Positions 26,987-35,803 of a DNA stretch of 64,000 nucleotides are shown piece after piece; position 1 is the first letter of the stretch, and every line of letters begins with the position of its first letter. Origin of the DNA: JAHEGP01 sp963751595 (lineage in GTDB: Bacteria; Pseudomonadota; Gammaproteobacteria; Pseudomonadales; JAHEGP01); NCBI GenBank assembly GCA_963751595.1, contig CAVVVC010000001.1, forward strand, positions 1,534,855 through 1,598,854. Direction: 5' to 3'. Under the pieces are notes generated by a model that worked only from the letters and a program-made list of their open reading frames with translations, did no database searches and had not been told where the DNA came from. The position numbers were made by a program, and so were the translations under genes.

Positions 26987-27640
26987 TCACTTGGCCAACT
27001 CAGCGAAAATCTGGTCGCGCACTTCATCGACCGACCCGCTGCCATCTACCCCAACATATTTGGGTGCCTGGGCACCGTCCAAACCCCGGTAGAAGGCGAC
27101 CAGGGGCTCGGTTTGCCGATGGTAGACTTCGAGACGGTGGCGAACGGTCTCTTCCTGGTCGTCCTTGCGCTGCACCAGGGGCTCGCCCGTCTCATCATCG
27201 ACCCCTTCTTCCCGGGGGGGATTGTATTCGAGGTGATACGTGCGCCCGGACGCCAGGTGCACACGCCGTCCGCTCATGCGCGCCACGATAACGTCGTCAT
27301 CGACGTCCATTTCGATCACATAGTCGATCTTGACACCGGCATCGAGCATCGCCTGGGCCTGGGGAATGGTGCGCGGGAAGCCGTCGAAGAGGAATCCGTT
27401 TGCACAATCAGGCTCGGTGATTCGCTCCTTGACCAGCGCAATGATGATTTCGTCAGACACCAGGCCACCCGATTCCATCACGGCCTTGACTTCTTTTCCC
27501 AGCTCAGAACCGGCTTTGATCGCCGCTCTCAGCATATCGCCGGTGGAAATCTGTGGTATGTCGTACTTGTCGGTCAGATGTCGCGCCTGGGTGCCTTTAC
27601 CGGCGCCCGGTGGGCCTAGTAGTATGATTCGCGTAGACAA
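26987..27640 (-). CDS. adk: Adenylate kinase
   Basis: Adenylate kinase interconverts ATP, ADP and AMP. It has 217 residues from a TTG start. The P-loop GPPGAGKGT is at 9-17, the AMP-binding DGFPRT block and the LID segment (RMSGRRVHLASGRTYH...) follow, and the LID lacks the four-cysteine zinc site of Gram-positive forms. The TTG at 27640 is well supported: GGGGAG lies six bases upstream and the N-terminus becomes MSTRIILLG, normal for the family. Its own promoter lies about 80 bases upstream. Confidence 0.95.
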   Translation of the reverse strand: MSTRIILLGPPGAGKGTQARHLTDKYDIPQISTGDMLRAAIKAGSELGKEVKAVMESGGLVSDEIIIALVKERITEPDCANGFLFDGFPRTIPQAQAMLDAGVKIDYVIEMDVDDDVIVARMSGRRVHLASGRTYHLEYNPPREEGVDDETGEPLVQRKDDQEETVRHRLEVYHRQTEPLVAFYRGLDGAQAPKYVGVDGSGSVDEVRDQIFAELAK

Positions 27641-27716
27641 TGTAATCTCCCCTTTTGAAGTGCTTTTTTGGCCCAGAGCTGACCAGAACAAGTCACCCCT
27701 GTCGTAAAAAGCGCCA

Positions 27717-27745
27717 AAGATACACCGCCGCCTGCCAATGTACAA
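27717..27745 (-). promoter_or_regulatory. Putative sigma-70 promoter of adk
   Basis: On the - strand, TTGTAC (27745-27740) and TATCTT (27722-27717) are separated by 17 bases. Transcription would begin near 27709 and give a leader of about 70 bases before the TTG start. Confidence 0.55.
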
Positions 27746-27856
27746 GTGAACTTGGGCTGTGGCCCTCCGAAGGGCTGCGGCCAATATTCAGCGCCAGGAC
27801 TTGCAGGCGCACTGGCTGGAACCCGCTAAAAAATAATTGCCGCCAAGGGGACGGGC

Positions 27857-28672
27857 TCAGCTTTCCCCCTGCTTGGCCTGATGCCAAAGGGACTGCCATT
27901 GCCGGGCATCGACATCGGCACTGTCGGTCGAAGCGCTTTCCAACTGTTGCAGCATCCGATTGAACCGCTCCTCGAACTTGGCATTCGCGGACCGCAGGGC
28001 AGACTCCGGGTCCACTTTGAGGTGGCGAGCGAGGTTTACCACTGTAAACAGAAGATCCCCCATTTCGTCCTTGATGCCCTCATGATCAGCGGTATCAATT
28101 TCCCGTTGCAGTTCTTCGGCCTCCTCCCGCAGCTTGTCCAGCACACCGCTGCTGTCCGGCCAATCGAAGCCGGCCCCGGACGCACGTTTCTGTAGCTTCG
28201 CGGCCCGGGTCAGTGCCGGCAGGGCCAGCGGTATATCTGCCAGTAAACCCTGACGGGACTTGGCGGCACGCTCCTGACGTTTGATGCTTTCCCAGCGGGC
28301 GTTGACGGCCGACGGCCGGGGGCGCTCACCGGTAAACTCAGCGCGCAAATCGCCACCGGGAAAGACATGGGGATGGCGCCGAACCAGTTTCTCAAGCAGC
28401 AGGTCGACCACGTCCGTAAATTCGAATCGCCCCTCTTCCCGCGCAAGCTGACTGTAGAAAACCACCTGGAACAGCACGTCACCGAGCTCTTCGCGCAGAT
28501 GCTCGAAATCGCCGCGTTCAATGGTATCCACCAGTTCGAAACATTCCTCCAGCGTATGCGGAACGATGCTGTGGTAGTTCTGCTCCAGGTCCCAGGGACA
28601 GCCGCTATCGGGGTCACGCAGACGCGCCATAAGGTAGAGCAGGTCGACGATGGCCGAATCTGGCGTGGACAT
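27857..28672 (-). CDS. mazG: Nucleoside triphosphate pyrophosphohydrolase MazG
   Basis: The 271-residue protein is an all-alpha NTP pyrophosphohydrolase with two MazG repeats. Metal-binding acidic clusters appear in LEECFELVDTI...LREELGDVLFQV (repeat 1, about 42-72) and LREEAEELQREI...IKDEMGDLLFTVV (repeat 2, about 180-215). It removes aberrant dNTPs and, in E. coli, lowers (p)ppGpp, which fits its place two bases after relA on the same transcript. Confidence 0.94.
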   Translation of the reverse strand: MSTPDSAIVDLLYLMARLRDPDSGCPWDLEQNYHSIVPHTLEECFELVDTIERGDFEHLREELGDVLFQVVFYSQLAREEGRFEFTDVVDLLLEKLVRRHPHVFPGGDLRAEFTGERPRPSAVNARWESIKRQERAAKSRQGLLADIPLALPALTRAAKLQKRASGAGFDWPDSSGVLDKLREEAEELQREIDTADHEGIKDEMGDLLFTVVNLARHLKVDPESALRSANAKFEERFNRMLQQLESASTDSADVDARQWQSLWHQAKQGES

Positions 28673-28674
28673 AT

Positions 28675-30906
28675 TCAGTTTTCCTTGAGGCGGGCGACGT
28701 CGACGATGTTGGGTAGTTGGCTGATGCGGCCCAACAGCCGCGAGAGAGCATCCAGCCCCGCCACCTCCATAGTGATGATCATGGTCGCCATGTTGTCCTG
28801 CTTGTTGGTGTTGGTACTGGTAGCGACGACATTGATCTTTTCGCTGGCCAGCAAAGCACTGATATCCCGCAGCAGCCCCGGCCGGTCGAAGGCCTCGATG
28901 CGAATCGTGGCCGGATAGGTCGAGCTCGCGCTCCCACCCCAGTCGACTTCTATCAGCCGTTGGGGCTCGTTGCGCAGCAATTGCAACAGCTTGTTACAGT
29001 CGCTGCGGTGTATCGTAACCCCCCGCCCAAGGGTGATATACCCCGAGATGGGGTCTCCCGGCACAGGATTACAGCAACCGGCGAGAGTCGTCAGCAGCCG
29101 GCCAACGCCACGCACTTCGATCCCGGAATCCCCACTCGGGGGGCTGGCCTGCGCCGTCCAGTCGAACCCCATCTGTTCAGCGGCAGGCCCCTCGGCCAGG
29201 AACTGCGCCGCACTGATCACCTGGCTGGGGCTGAGGTCGCCGGCGCCGGTGGCCACGTACATGTCCTCGACGCTGGAATACCTGAAATAGTTTGCCAGCG
29301 CCTTGTAATCCACCGCTGTCAGCGCCAAACGGGTAAACTCCCGCTCCAGTAGTTTGCGCCCCAGCGCCAGGTTCTGGTCACGCGTCTGTGCCCTGAACCA
29401 CTGCTGAATGCTGGCTCGGGTGCGCGATGAGCGCACATAGCCCAGGTCGGCACGCAGCCAGTCACGGCTCGGGGACCCGCTTTTGCTGGTCAGTATCTCG
29501 ACCTGCTCTCCGGTTTTCAGTCGATAGGTCAGCGGTACGATCCGGCCATTGGCTTTGGCGCCGCGACAGCGGTGCCCCACTTCGGTATGAATGTGATAGG
29601 CGAAATCCACCGGTGTCGCCCCCTCCGGCAGGTCGACGACATGGCCCTGGGGCGTAAAGACGTAGATGCGCTCATGGGACAGGTCGCCAATGACATCGGC
29701 GCCCGCCCCGCCCTGCTCACCGACCTCATCATGCCATTCCAGCACCTGGCGCAGCCACTCAAGCTTGCGCTCGTAGCTGTCACTGTTGGGGCCGGTGTTA
29801 TCCCCGGTCTTGTATTGCCAGTGAGCACAGACTCCGAATTCAGCGGCACTGTGCATTTCCACGGTACGAATCTGCACCTCCAACACCTTACCGTCGGGCC
29901 CATAAACCGCCGTATGCAGGGATTGGTAGCCATTGATTTTAGGATTGGCAATGTAGTCGTCGAATTCACCGGCTATGTTGCGCCACAGTGAATGCACCAC
30001 GCCGAGGGCGGCATAACAGTCCTGCACTCTCGGCACGAGGATTCGCACCGCTCGCACGTCATAAACCTTGGAAAAGCCAATTCCCTTGCGCCGCATTTTG
30101 CGCCAGATACTGTAGATGTGCTTGGCACGACCCTGGACCGAACCGTCGAGGCCTTCCTGCTGGAGTGAATTCTCCAGTAACGCAATCACCCGTTGAATGT
30201 AGCCCTGGCGATCGAGGCGCCGTTCGTCGAGGAGCCTCGCGATCTGGGTGTAGTCTTCGGGCTGGAGATAGCGAAAAGCCAGATCCTCCAGCTCCCACTT
30301 CAGGTGGCCAATGCCAAGTCGCTGGGCGAGGGGTGCGTAGATATTGAACACCTCGCGTGCGACGCGCTGCTGCTTGTAGGGCTGGTTCTTGACTGCGCGG
30401 ATGGCACAGGTCCGCTCGGCAAGTTTAATCAGGGCTATCCTGACATCGTCGATCAAGCCCACCAGCATGCGGCGCACATTGTCGGCCTGGGTCTGGTTCT
30501 GGCCCAGTACCGGGGCGTCATCGGGCTTGATGGTGCGACTCACAGCGGCCATGCGCAGCACCCCTTCTACCAGACCGCTCACCTCCCCGCCGAAACTGGC
30601 ATCGAGCTGCTCTAACTGCAGTTTTCCCTCCCGCACCAGGCGGTAGAGCAGTGCTGCCACCAGAGCTGCCGAGTCGACCTGCAATTCGCTGAGGACGTGA
30701 ACCATCTCGAGGCCCGTTTCCAGGGCGCTCAGGTAGTGGTCGCGATCACCGTTGGCAGCGTGGTCCGAATCTGCCGCCATCGCCATCGCGTAGGCTTGGG
30801 CGAGTCGCTCACTGCCCGGGCCATCGATCGCCAGTTCTGCCAGCCAGCGCTGGACATCGAAACTGCCGTCCGCCGGGATTTGAGGTGGTTGTCTGACCTG
30901 AACCAT
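28675..30906 (-). CDS. relA: (p)ppGpp synthetase I (RelA)
   Basis: RelA is the ribosome-associated stringent-response enzyme making (p)ppGpp from ATP and GTP/GDP. It has 743 residues with a degenerate N-terminal hydrolase domain (AALLYRLVREG replaces the HD...ED pattern of SpoT, so it is probably synthetase only). The synthetase domain (about 250-370) carries VYDVRAVRILV and NGYQSLHTAVYG, the TGS domain has VFTPQGHVVDLPEGATPVDFA, and helical, zinc-finger-like and C-terminal ACT domains follow. It lies upstream of mazG (2-base gap) and downstream of cysM. Confidence 0.95.
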   Translation of the reverse strand: MVQVRQPPQIPADGSFDVQRWLAELAIDGPGSERLAQAYAMAMAADSDHAANGDRDHYLSALETGLEMVHVLSELQVDSAALVAALLYRLVREGKLQLEQLDASFGGEVSGLVEGVLRMAAVSRTIKPDDAPVLGQNQTQADNVRRMLVGLIDDVRIALIKLAERTCAIRAVKNQPYKQQRVAREVFNIYAPLAQRLGIGHLKWELEDLAFRYLQPEDYTQIARLLDERRLDRQGYIQRVIALLENSLQQEGLDGSVQGRAKHIYSIWRKMRRKGIGFSKVYDVRAVRILVPRVQDCYAALGVVHSLWRNIAGEFDDYIANPKINGYQSLHTAVYGPDGKVLEVQIRTVEMHSAAEFGVCAHWQYKTGDNTGPNSDSYERKLEWLRQVLEWHDEVGEQGGAGADVIGDLSHERIYVFTPQGHVVDLPEGATPVDFAYHIHTEVGHRCRGAKANGRIVPLTYRLKTGEQVEILTSKSGSPSRDWLRADLGYVRSSRTRASIQQWFRAQTRDQNLALGRKLLEREFTRLALTAVDYKALANYFRYSSVEDMYVATGAGDLSPSQVISAAQFLAEGPAAEQMGFDWTAQASPPSGDSGIEVRGVGRLLTTLAGCCNPVPGDPISGYITLGRGVTIHRSDCNKLLQLLRNEPQRLIEVDWGGSASSTYPATIRIEAFDRPGLLRDISALLASEKINVVATSTNTNKQDNMATMIITMEVAGLDALSRLLGRISQLPNIVDVARLKEN

Positions 30907-30954
30907 GCTTTTTAATTCACCTACACCGGGCCTGGCTGTTGTCTGCCGGGAGCA

Positions 30955-31854
30955 TCAGCGACGACCATCCCCGAATACCCCCGTGCTCAGGTAGCGGTCA
31001 CCCCGGTCACAGATTATCGTTACGATCATCGCGTTTTCCAACTCCTGACTGAGGCGCAATGCCCCCGCCACGGCACCGCCAGCAGAAACCCCGCAGAGTA
31101 TGCCCTCGCGTGCTGCCAGCGCCCGCATCGTTTCCTCTGACTCCTGCTGACTGATCTGCAGGACCCGGTCGACCCGAGCCGGTTCATAAATCGCAGGCAT
31201 GTGCGAGGCTGGCCAGCGTCGGATACCCGGGATCGATGCCCCCTCTTCGGGCTCCAGGCCAATGATTTGCAGCTTCGGATTCTGCTCCTTGAAAAAGCGG
31301 GAGCACCCCATGATGGTACCGGTCGTGCCCATGGCGCTGACAAAGTGACTGATCATGCCGTCGGTCTGGCGCCAGATTTCCGGACCGGTCGTTCGATAGT
31401 GTGCTTCCGGATTATCCGGGTTGGCGAACTGGTCCAACACCAGGCCCTTCCCCTCATCCTGCATTTCCAGCGCCAGGTCCCGGGCGCCCTCCATGCCCTG
31501 CGTCTGGGTAACCTCGACCAATTCGGCGCCAAATGCCTGCATCGCCAGCTTGCGCTCGGCACTCATGTGAGCAGGCATGATCAGCACCATGCGGTAGCCT
31601 TTTATCGCCGCGGCCATCGCCAGCGCGATGCCGGTATTACCGCTGGTTGCCTCTATCAGCGTGTCGCCGGGTTTGATCTGGCCGCGCTCCTCGGCCCTCT
31701 GGATCAAGCTGAGCGCAGGCCGATCCTTGACCGACCCTGCAGGATTGTTGCCCTCAAGCTTCACCAGTATGGTATTACTGGTGTTCCCAGGCAGCCGCTG
31801 CAGACGCACCAGGGGCGTATTACCAATGAAATCCTCAACTGTTGGAAAATGCAT
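30955..31854 (-). CDS. cysM: Cysteine synthase B
   Basis: This 299-residue PLP enzyme makes cysteine from O-acetylserine and sulfide or thiosulfate. K43 in NPAGSVKDRPAL is the Schiff-base lysine, TSGNTG binds substrate, and the GTTGTIMG loop binds the phosphate. The short C-terminus and EGNNPAGSVKDR pattern separate CysM from CysK. It is 48 bases upstream of relA on the same strand. In Pseudomonas rlmD lies between these two genes; it is missing here. Confidence 0.95.
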   Translation of the reverse strand: MHFPTVEDFIGNTPLVRLQRLPGNTSNTILVKLEGNNPAGSVKDRPALSLIQRAEERGQIKPGDTLIEATSGNTGIALAMAAAIKGYRMVLIMPAHMSAERKLAMQAFGAELVEVTQTQGMEGARDLALEMQDEGKGLVLDQFANPDNPEAHYRTTGPEIWRQTDGMISHFVSAMGTTGTIMGCSRFFKEQNPKLQIIGLEPEEGASIPGIRRWPASHMPAIYEPARVDRVLQISQQESEETMRALAAREGILCGVSAGGAVAGALRLSQELENAMIVTIICDRGDRYLSTGVFGDGRR

Positions 31855-32033
31855 CGTTACCTGACCCTGAGCTGTGCGACGAAAACAGCGCTTTCCTTCC
31901 GGCCCCGACCGCCGTGGTCAGAAGCGGGCATGATACCCGTCGGGACAACTTTACGGGTAATAATCCTTTGATCTATTGAAAGACAGCCCGGCAATAAAAG
32001 CGTTCACTACCCATTCCCTGCCCCGGGAGGGGG

Positions 32034-32786
32034 CTAGCCCTCCGGCGGATTGACGGGGACTGCGGCCGCCGGCCTCACCCGGGCAGCGGGCTGATACAGC
32101 ATTCGGCTGTTCAATGGCTTGTCTCCCACCAGGGGAAGCAGTGCCGCCCGCATCAGCTGCTTGGCCACAGCCCGGGTACTCGCGGCCTCGAATTGCCCCC
32201 GGTCCACTCGCAGCAACTCCGCTCCGGGATACCTGGGGCCGGGGTGATCATCAACACTGTTTACGGGCACGAAACCAGCCTCAACCACGAAACGATAGTC
32301 CACGCCGGGCTCTATACTTTGCCCGGTATCAGCTCGATGCTGAAAGTCGACCCCATACCCCATCTCCTCCAGCAACAGGCGCTCGAACCCGCGCAGCGGT
32401 GGCTCTATATCGGTGGCCGGTGTCGCCAGAGCCATGACCAGCCGTTGGTAGCCGGCGAACAGGCGCGGCTGCGGATCGGCCTCGGGCAGGGACCGCAGTA
32501 ACAACTCATTGACATAGAAACCGGCATACAGGCGCTCTGGGGGCAATCGCGGCATCGTGCCGTCAGCCTCCAGGCGAGACAGGGTCTTCAGCTCCCCCCG
32601 TCCGCTGACCCCGGCGAGCAAGGGCCGAAACGGCTCGCAGATATTCCCCCGCTGGCGCGCGGACTGGCGACGCTGCCCCCGGGCAACGACCCGCAAACGA
32701 CCATGGTTGCGGGCCAAAAGGTCCACCAGCAAGCTGCTGTCGCGCCAGGGTCGTGTGTGCAGAACGTAGGCTTTTAACAGATCCAT
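32034..32786 (-). CDS. recO: DNA repair protein RecO
   Basis: RecO loads RecA with RecR/RecF at single-strand gaps and anneals SSB-coated DNA. From the ATG at 32786 the protein has 250 residues: an N-terminal OB fold (LLKAYVLHTRPWRDSSLLVDLL ... GRLRVVARGQR) and a helical C-terminal part (GFYVNELLLRSLPE, RGFERLLLEEMGYG). No zinc-binding cysteine set is present, as is usual in gammaproteobacteria. The longer reading to 32858 adds 24 residues outside the family. It follows rnc-era, as in many relatives; the C-terminus is extended and Pro/Ala-rich. Confidence 0.92.
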   Translation of the reverse strand: MDLLKAYVLHTRPWRDSSLLVDLLARNHGRLRVVARGQRRQSARQRGNICEPFRPLLAGVSGRGELKTLSRLEADGTMPRLPPERLYAGFYVNELLLRSLPEADPQPRLFAGYQRLVMALATPATDIEPPLRGFERLLLEEMGYGVDFQHRADTGQSIEPGVDYRFVVEAGFVPVNSVDDHPGPRYPGAELLRVDRGQFEAASTRAVAKQLMRAALLPLVGDKPLNSRMLYQPAARVRPAAAVPVNPPEG

Positions 32787-32900
32787 GGGGTTGGCGGTGG
32801 CGTGGGATTGGGTTTCGCAGGGGTTTCCAGTCAATTCAGTGGCAGGCGAGATCCCCACAATAAAGCCAAGTGAAGCCTCGCTTGATCGCTCCCGGCTATA

Positions 32901-33806
32901 CTACTCCAGATAGCCCAGGCTTTGCAGCGCCCGCTCATCATCTGACCATCCGCTGCGCACCTTGACCCAGAGATTCAGCATCACCCTGGCATCAAAGCTC
33001 TGCTCCATGTCCCGGCGCGCCTCGGTGCCGATTTTCTTCAGCCGCTCTCCACCTTTGCCGATGACAATGCCCTTCTGCCCCGCGCGCTCCACCAGCACCG
33101 CGGCATCAACATGAAAAACACCATCCTGCTCTGAAAACTGTTCGATTTCCACCGCTACGGCGTAGGGCAGCTCCTGGCCGAGCTGGCGCATGATCTTCTC
33201 GCGAATCAACTCGGCCGCAATAAAGCGCAGGTTGCGATCGGTGACCTGGTCGTACGGAAAGAGGTAATCCCCCGTCGGCAGCATCTCGGCAATCAAGCCC
33301 TCAAGGGTGTCCAGGTTGGTACCTCTCAGTGCGCTCACCGGCACGATATGCCTGAACGGAAACCGACGGTTGACGTCTTCGATAAACGGTAACAGCGCCT
33401 GTTTGTCGTCGACCTGGTCGACCTTGTTGATCGCCAGGATCACCGGCACCTCCAAAGCCTTGAGCTGGCTCAGCACCAGCTCGTCCTCTGGTGTCCAGCG
33501 CAGGCGGTCCAGGAGTAAAACAATGACATCCACATCGCTCAGTACCGCTGCCGCGGTGCGATTCATCTGCCGATTGATAGCTTTGGGTTGATCGCTGTGA
33601 ATACCCGGTGTGTCAACATAAATGACCTGCACGCCAGAATCAGTTTTTATGCCGTGGATGCGATGTCGAGTGGTCTGGGGCTTGCGCGAGGTGATGCTGA
33701 TTTTCTGCCCCAGCACATGGTTGAGCAATGTCGATTTGCCGACATTGGGTCGCCCGGCCAGCGCAACATAACCGCATCGCTTTGGGTTCGGTGAATCTGT
33801 AACCAC
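32901..33806 (-). CDS. era: GTPase Era
   Basis: Era is an essential GTPase that binds the 3' end of 16S rRNA during small-subunit maturation. It has 301 residues with G1 GRPNVGKST, G3 DTPG, G4 NKVD and a C-terminal KH domain carrying VIGKGGERLKKIG. The start is GTG at 33806, whose first base is shared with the rnc stop (TAGTG), so rnc-era are coupled. Confidence 0.97.
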   Translation of the reverse strand: MVTDSPNPKRCGYVALAGRPNVGKSTLLNHVLGQKISITSRKPQTTRHRIHGIKTDSGVQVIYVDTPGIHSDQPKAINRQMNRTAAAVLSDVDVIVLLLDRLRWTPEDELVLSQLKALEVPVILAINKVDQVDDKQALLPFIEDVNRRFPFRHIVPVSALRGTNLDTLEGLIAEMLPTGDYLFPYDQVTDRNLRFIAAELIREKIMRQLGQELPYAVAVEIEQFSEQDGVFHVDAAVLVERAGQKGIVIGKGGERLKKIGTEARRDMEQSFDARVMLNLWVKVRSGWSDDERALQSLGYLE

Positions 33807-34492
33807 TAGGTTTGCCTCTCCTGCAGCAACTCCAACGCCCGATGCGCAGCCTGCTGCTCGGCATAGCGTCGGCTGCGGCCGGTCCCGAAGCAGGGCTGGC
33901 CCAACAGTTTGCTGCGACAGGAAACCGTAAAGCGCTGATCGTGGGCCTGACCCTCGACCTTCTCCAACTGATATTCCGGCAGTGCCTCCTGTTGCGCCTG
34001 CAACAACTCCTGCAGGCGTGTTTTCGGGTCTTTCGCGGTATTCTTCAGGCTCAGGCCACCAAGGCGCTGGTCATACCAGCTGAGGATGCATTCCCGGGCG
34101 GATTCCAGTCCGCGGTCGAGGTAGACAGCACCGATTATCGCCTCGAGGGCGTCTGCGAGAATGGATTCGCGACTGTGTCCACCGCTTTTCGACTCCCCCT
34201 GACCAAGCCGCAGGGAACCGCCGATTTGCAGGGTAACGGCCACTTCGGCAAGGCTCTCACCTTTGACAAGGCTCGCACGCAGCCTGCTAAGCTGACCCTC
34301 CCGGGCGTCAGGGAAGCGTCGATACAAATCTTCGGCGATTACGAAATTGAGAATCGCATCGCCCAGAAACTCCAGCCTCTCGTTGTTGCTGGCGCCGTGG
34401 GACCGGTGGGTCAGTGCCAGCTTCAGCAGGCCGTGATCATCAAACACATGACCAAGCCGCAGGGCCAGGGATTTCAAGTCGATGTCGACCAT
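33806..34492 (-). CDS. rnc: Ribonuclease III
   Basis: RNase III is the double-stranded RNA endonuclease that processes rRNA precursors and structured mRNAs. It has 228 residues. The catalytic signature ERLEFLGDAIL gives E41 and D45, a second acidic pair lies in ADALEAIIGAVYLD, and a C-terminal dsRBD begins at DPKTRLQELLQ and ends with the AEQQAAHRALELL helix. The order DUF4845-rnc-era-recO matches Pseudomonas. Confidence 0.97.
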   Translation of the reverse strand: MVDIDLKSLALRLGHVFDDHGLLKLALTHRSHGASNNERLEFLGDAILNFVIAEDLYRRFPDAREGQLSRLRASLVKGESLAEVAVTLQIGGSLRLGQGESKSGGHSRESILADALEAIIGAVYLDRGLESARECILSWYDQRLGGLSLKNTAKDPKTRLQELLQAQQEALPEYQLEKVEGQAHDQRFTVSCRSKLLGQPCFGTGRSRRYAEQQAAHRALELLQERQT

Positions 34493-34499
34493 AGGAAAG

Positions 34500-34877
34500 T
34501 CAGGATGGGTTAATCTTCACAATCATATCATCAAATTTAACCACAACGTCGATATTGAATAACAGCGGTTTCCGAACTTCGTAATTAGCGTCGATTTCCA
34601 TCTCCTCACCGGTGCCTCGCACCTCGACATCTTGCATACTCATGCCGCTGACGGTATTGATAAGGAGCTTCTTGGCTATGCGATCGTGTATTTCGGCTTT
34701 CCCAAGCTCTTCGTTACGGGCTTCTTCCGCCGCCTGGTTAACGATGCTCTTAACGGTCCTGCTTTCGAGATAGACCGGTCCAATTTTCACCACGCAAATC
34801 AGGAAAAATCCTGCTACCAGTGCCACCAACAACAACGAAAAAGCCGTCATACCGGCCTGTTTTTTACGCTGTACCAT
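34500..34877 (-). CDS. DUF4845 membrane protein
   Basis: This 125-residue protein has a pilin-like start: a short basic N-terminus (MVQRKKQAGMT), one membrane segment (about 11-32) and a small periplasmic domain ending in IDVVVKFDDMIV. The family (DUF4845) sits almost invariably between lepB and rnc in pseudomonads and relatives; its function is unknown. I start at the ATG at 34877 because GGGGA lies seven bases upstream; the ATG at 34895 would place that purine run inside the gene. Confidence 0.88.
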   Translation of the reverse strand: MVQRKKQAGMTAFSLLLVALVAGFFLICVVKIGPVYLESRTVKSIVNQAAEEARNEELGKAEIHDRIAKKLLINTVSGMSMQDVEVRGTGEEMEIDANYEVRKPLLFNIDVVVKFDDMIVKINPS

Positions 34878-34924
34878 GCTCTTCCCCTTTAACATCCAGC
34901 CACAACTACTACCAGACTAGACGA

Positions 34925-35787
34925 TTATTCAATCGTGCCAACCCGCTTGAAGCTGGGGATACTGAAAAACGAGTCCCAGTGCATCCAGATGGCAAAAGCC
35001 TTGCCCACGACGTTGTGCTCCGGCACCTGCCCCCAGAATCGGCTGTCGCTGCTGTTGTCGCGATTGTCACCCATCATGAAGTAGTGTCCGGGCCTTACGG
35101 TCACCGAAAAATTGTCGGGATCGTAGCCCAGCGGCGTACGACCCCGGGGTTTAAACGTCTCGGCCCTGATCGAGTGCTCGACCTCGCCGATCTGTTCCTT
35201 CAGTAAACGGTAGGTCGGTCTGCCCGGGGGCAACTCAGCCAGCAAAGTCTGCCTGGCGGGCTGACCGTTGATCGTCAGTTGCTTGTCACGAACCTCAATC
35301 CGGTCTCCGGGCAGCCCGATCACCCGCTTGATGAAGTAGCGTTTGTCATCCGGCGGAAAAAACACCATCACATCACCCCGCTGGGGCTCCCCCACATCCA
35401 GCACCTTGGTGCCCACAACCGGCAGCCGCAAGCCATAGGCAAACTTGTTGACCAGAATAAAATCACCGACTTCCAGGGTAGGCACCATCGACGCCGAGGG
35501 GATCTGGAACGGTTCGACAATGAAGGATCGCAGAACCAGCACGATAGCCAGCACCGGGAGAAACGAGGAGGCGTATTCGAGCACCACCGGCTGGCGGGCC
35601 TCGCTCTGCAGCGCCTGCTCATAATGTCGCTGATCGTCGCTGCCATCCTCATTCCATCGCGGATAGCGGGCCTGCAGTTGCTTCGCAGTCCGGTTTCTTC
35701 CGGGGCAAACAACAGCTTGTCGATAAGCCATAACACCAGGGCAATGCCGGTGGCCAGCACCAGCACCAGCGAAAAATCAATATCCAT
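34925..35787 (-). CDS. lepB: Signal peptidase I (one apparent frameshift)
   Basis: LepB is the inner-membrane serine protease that removes signal peptides from Sec and Tat substrates. The gene reads in two frames. Codons from 35787 encode the first membrane segment (SLVLVLATGIALVLWLIDKLLFAPEE), and from about 35696 a second frame continues with the next segment, the catalytic serine in IPSASMVPTL, the lysine in KRYFIKRVIGLPGD and the GDNRDNSSDSR box. Adding one A to GAAGAAA at 35694-35700 restores a single frame of about 287 residues, the usual length. LepB is essential, so a base-call or consensus error is more likely than a true mutation. It lies between lepA and DUF4845. Confidence 0.9.
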
Positions 35788-35803
35788 GCGGGGTAATCCT
35801 GAT

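Noticed and set aside
26594..27619. 341-codon + strand frame covering the end of mobA and all of adk
   Set aside because: Its sequence is the shifted mobA frame followed by antisense adk; no conserved domain.
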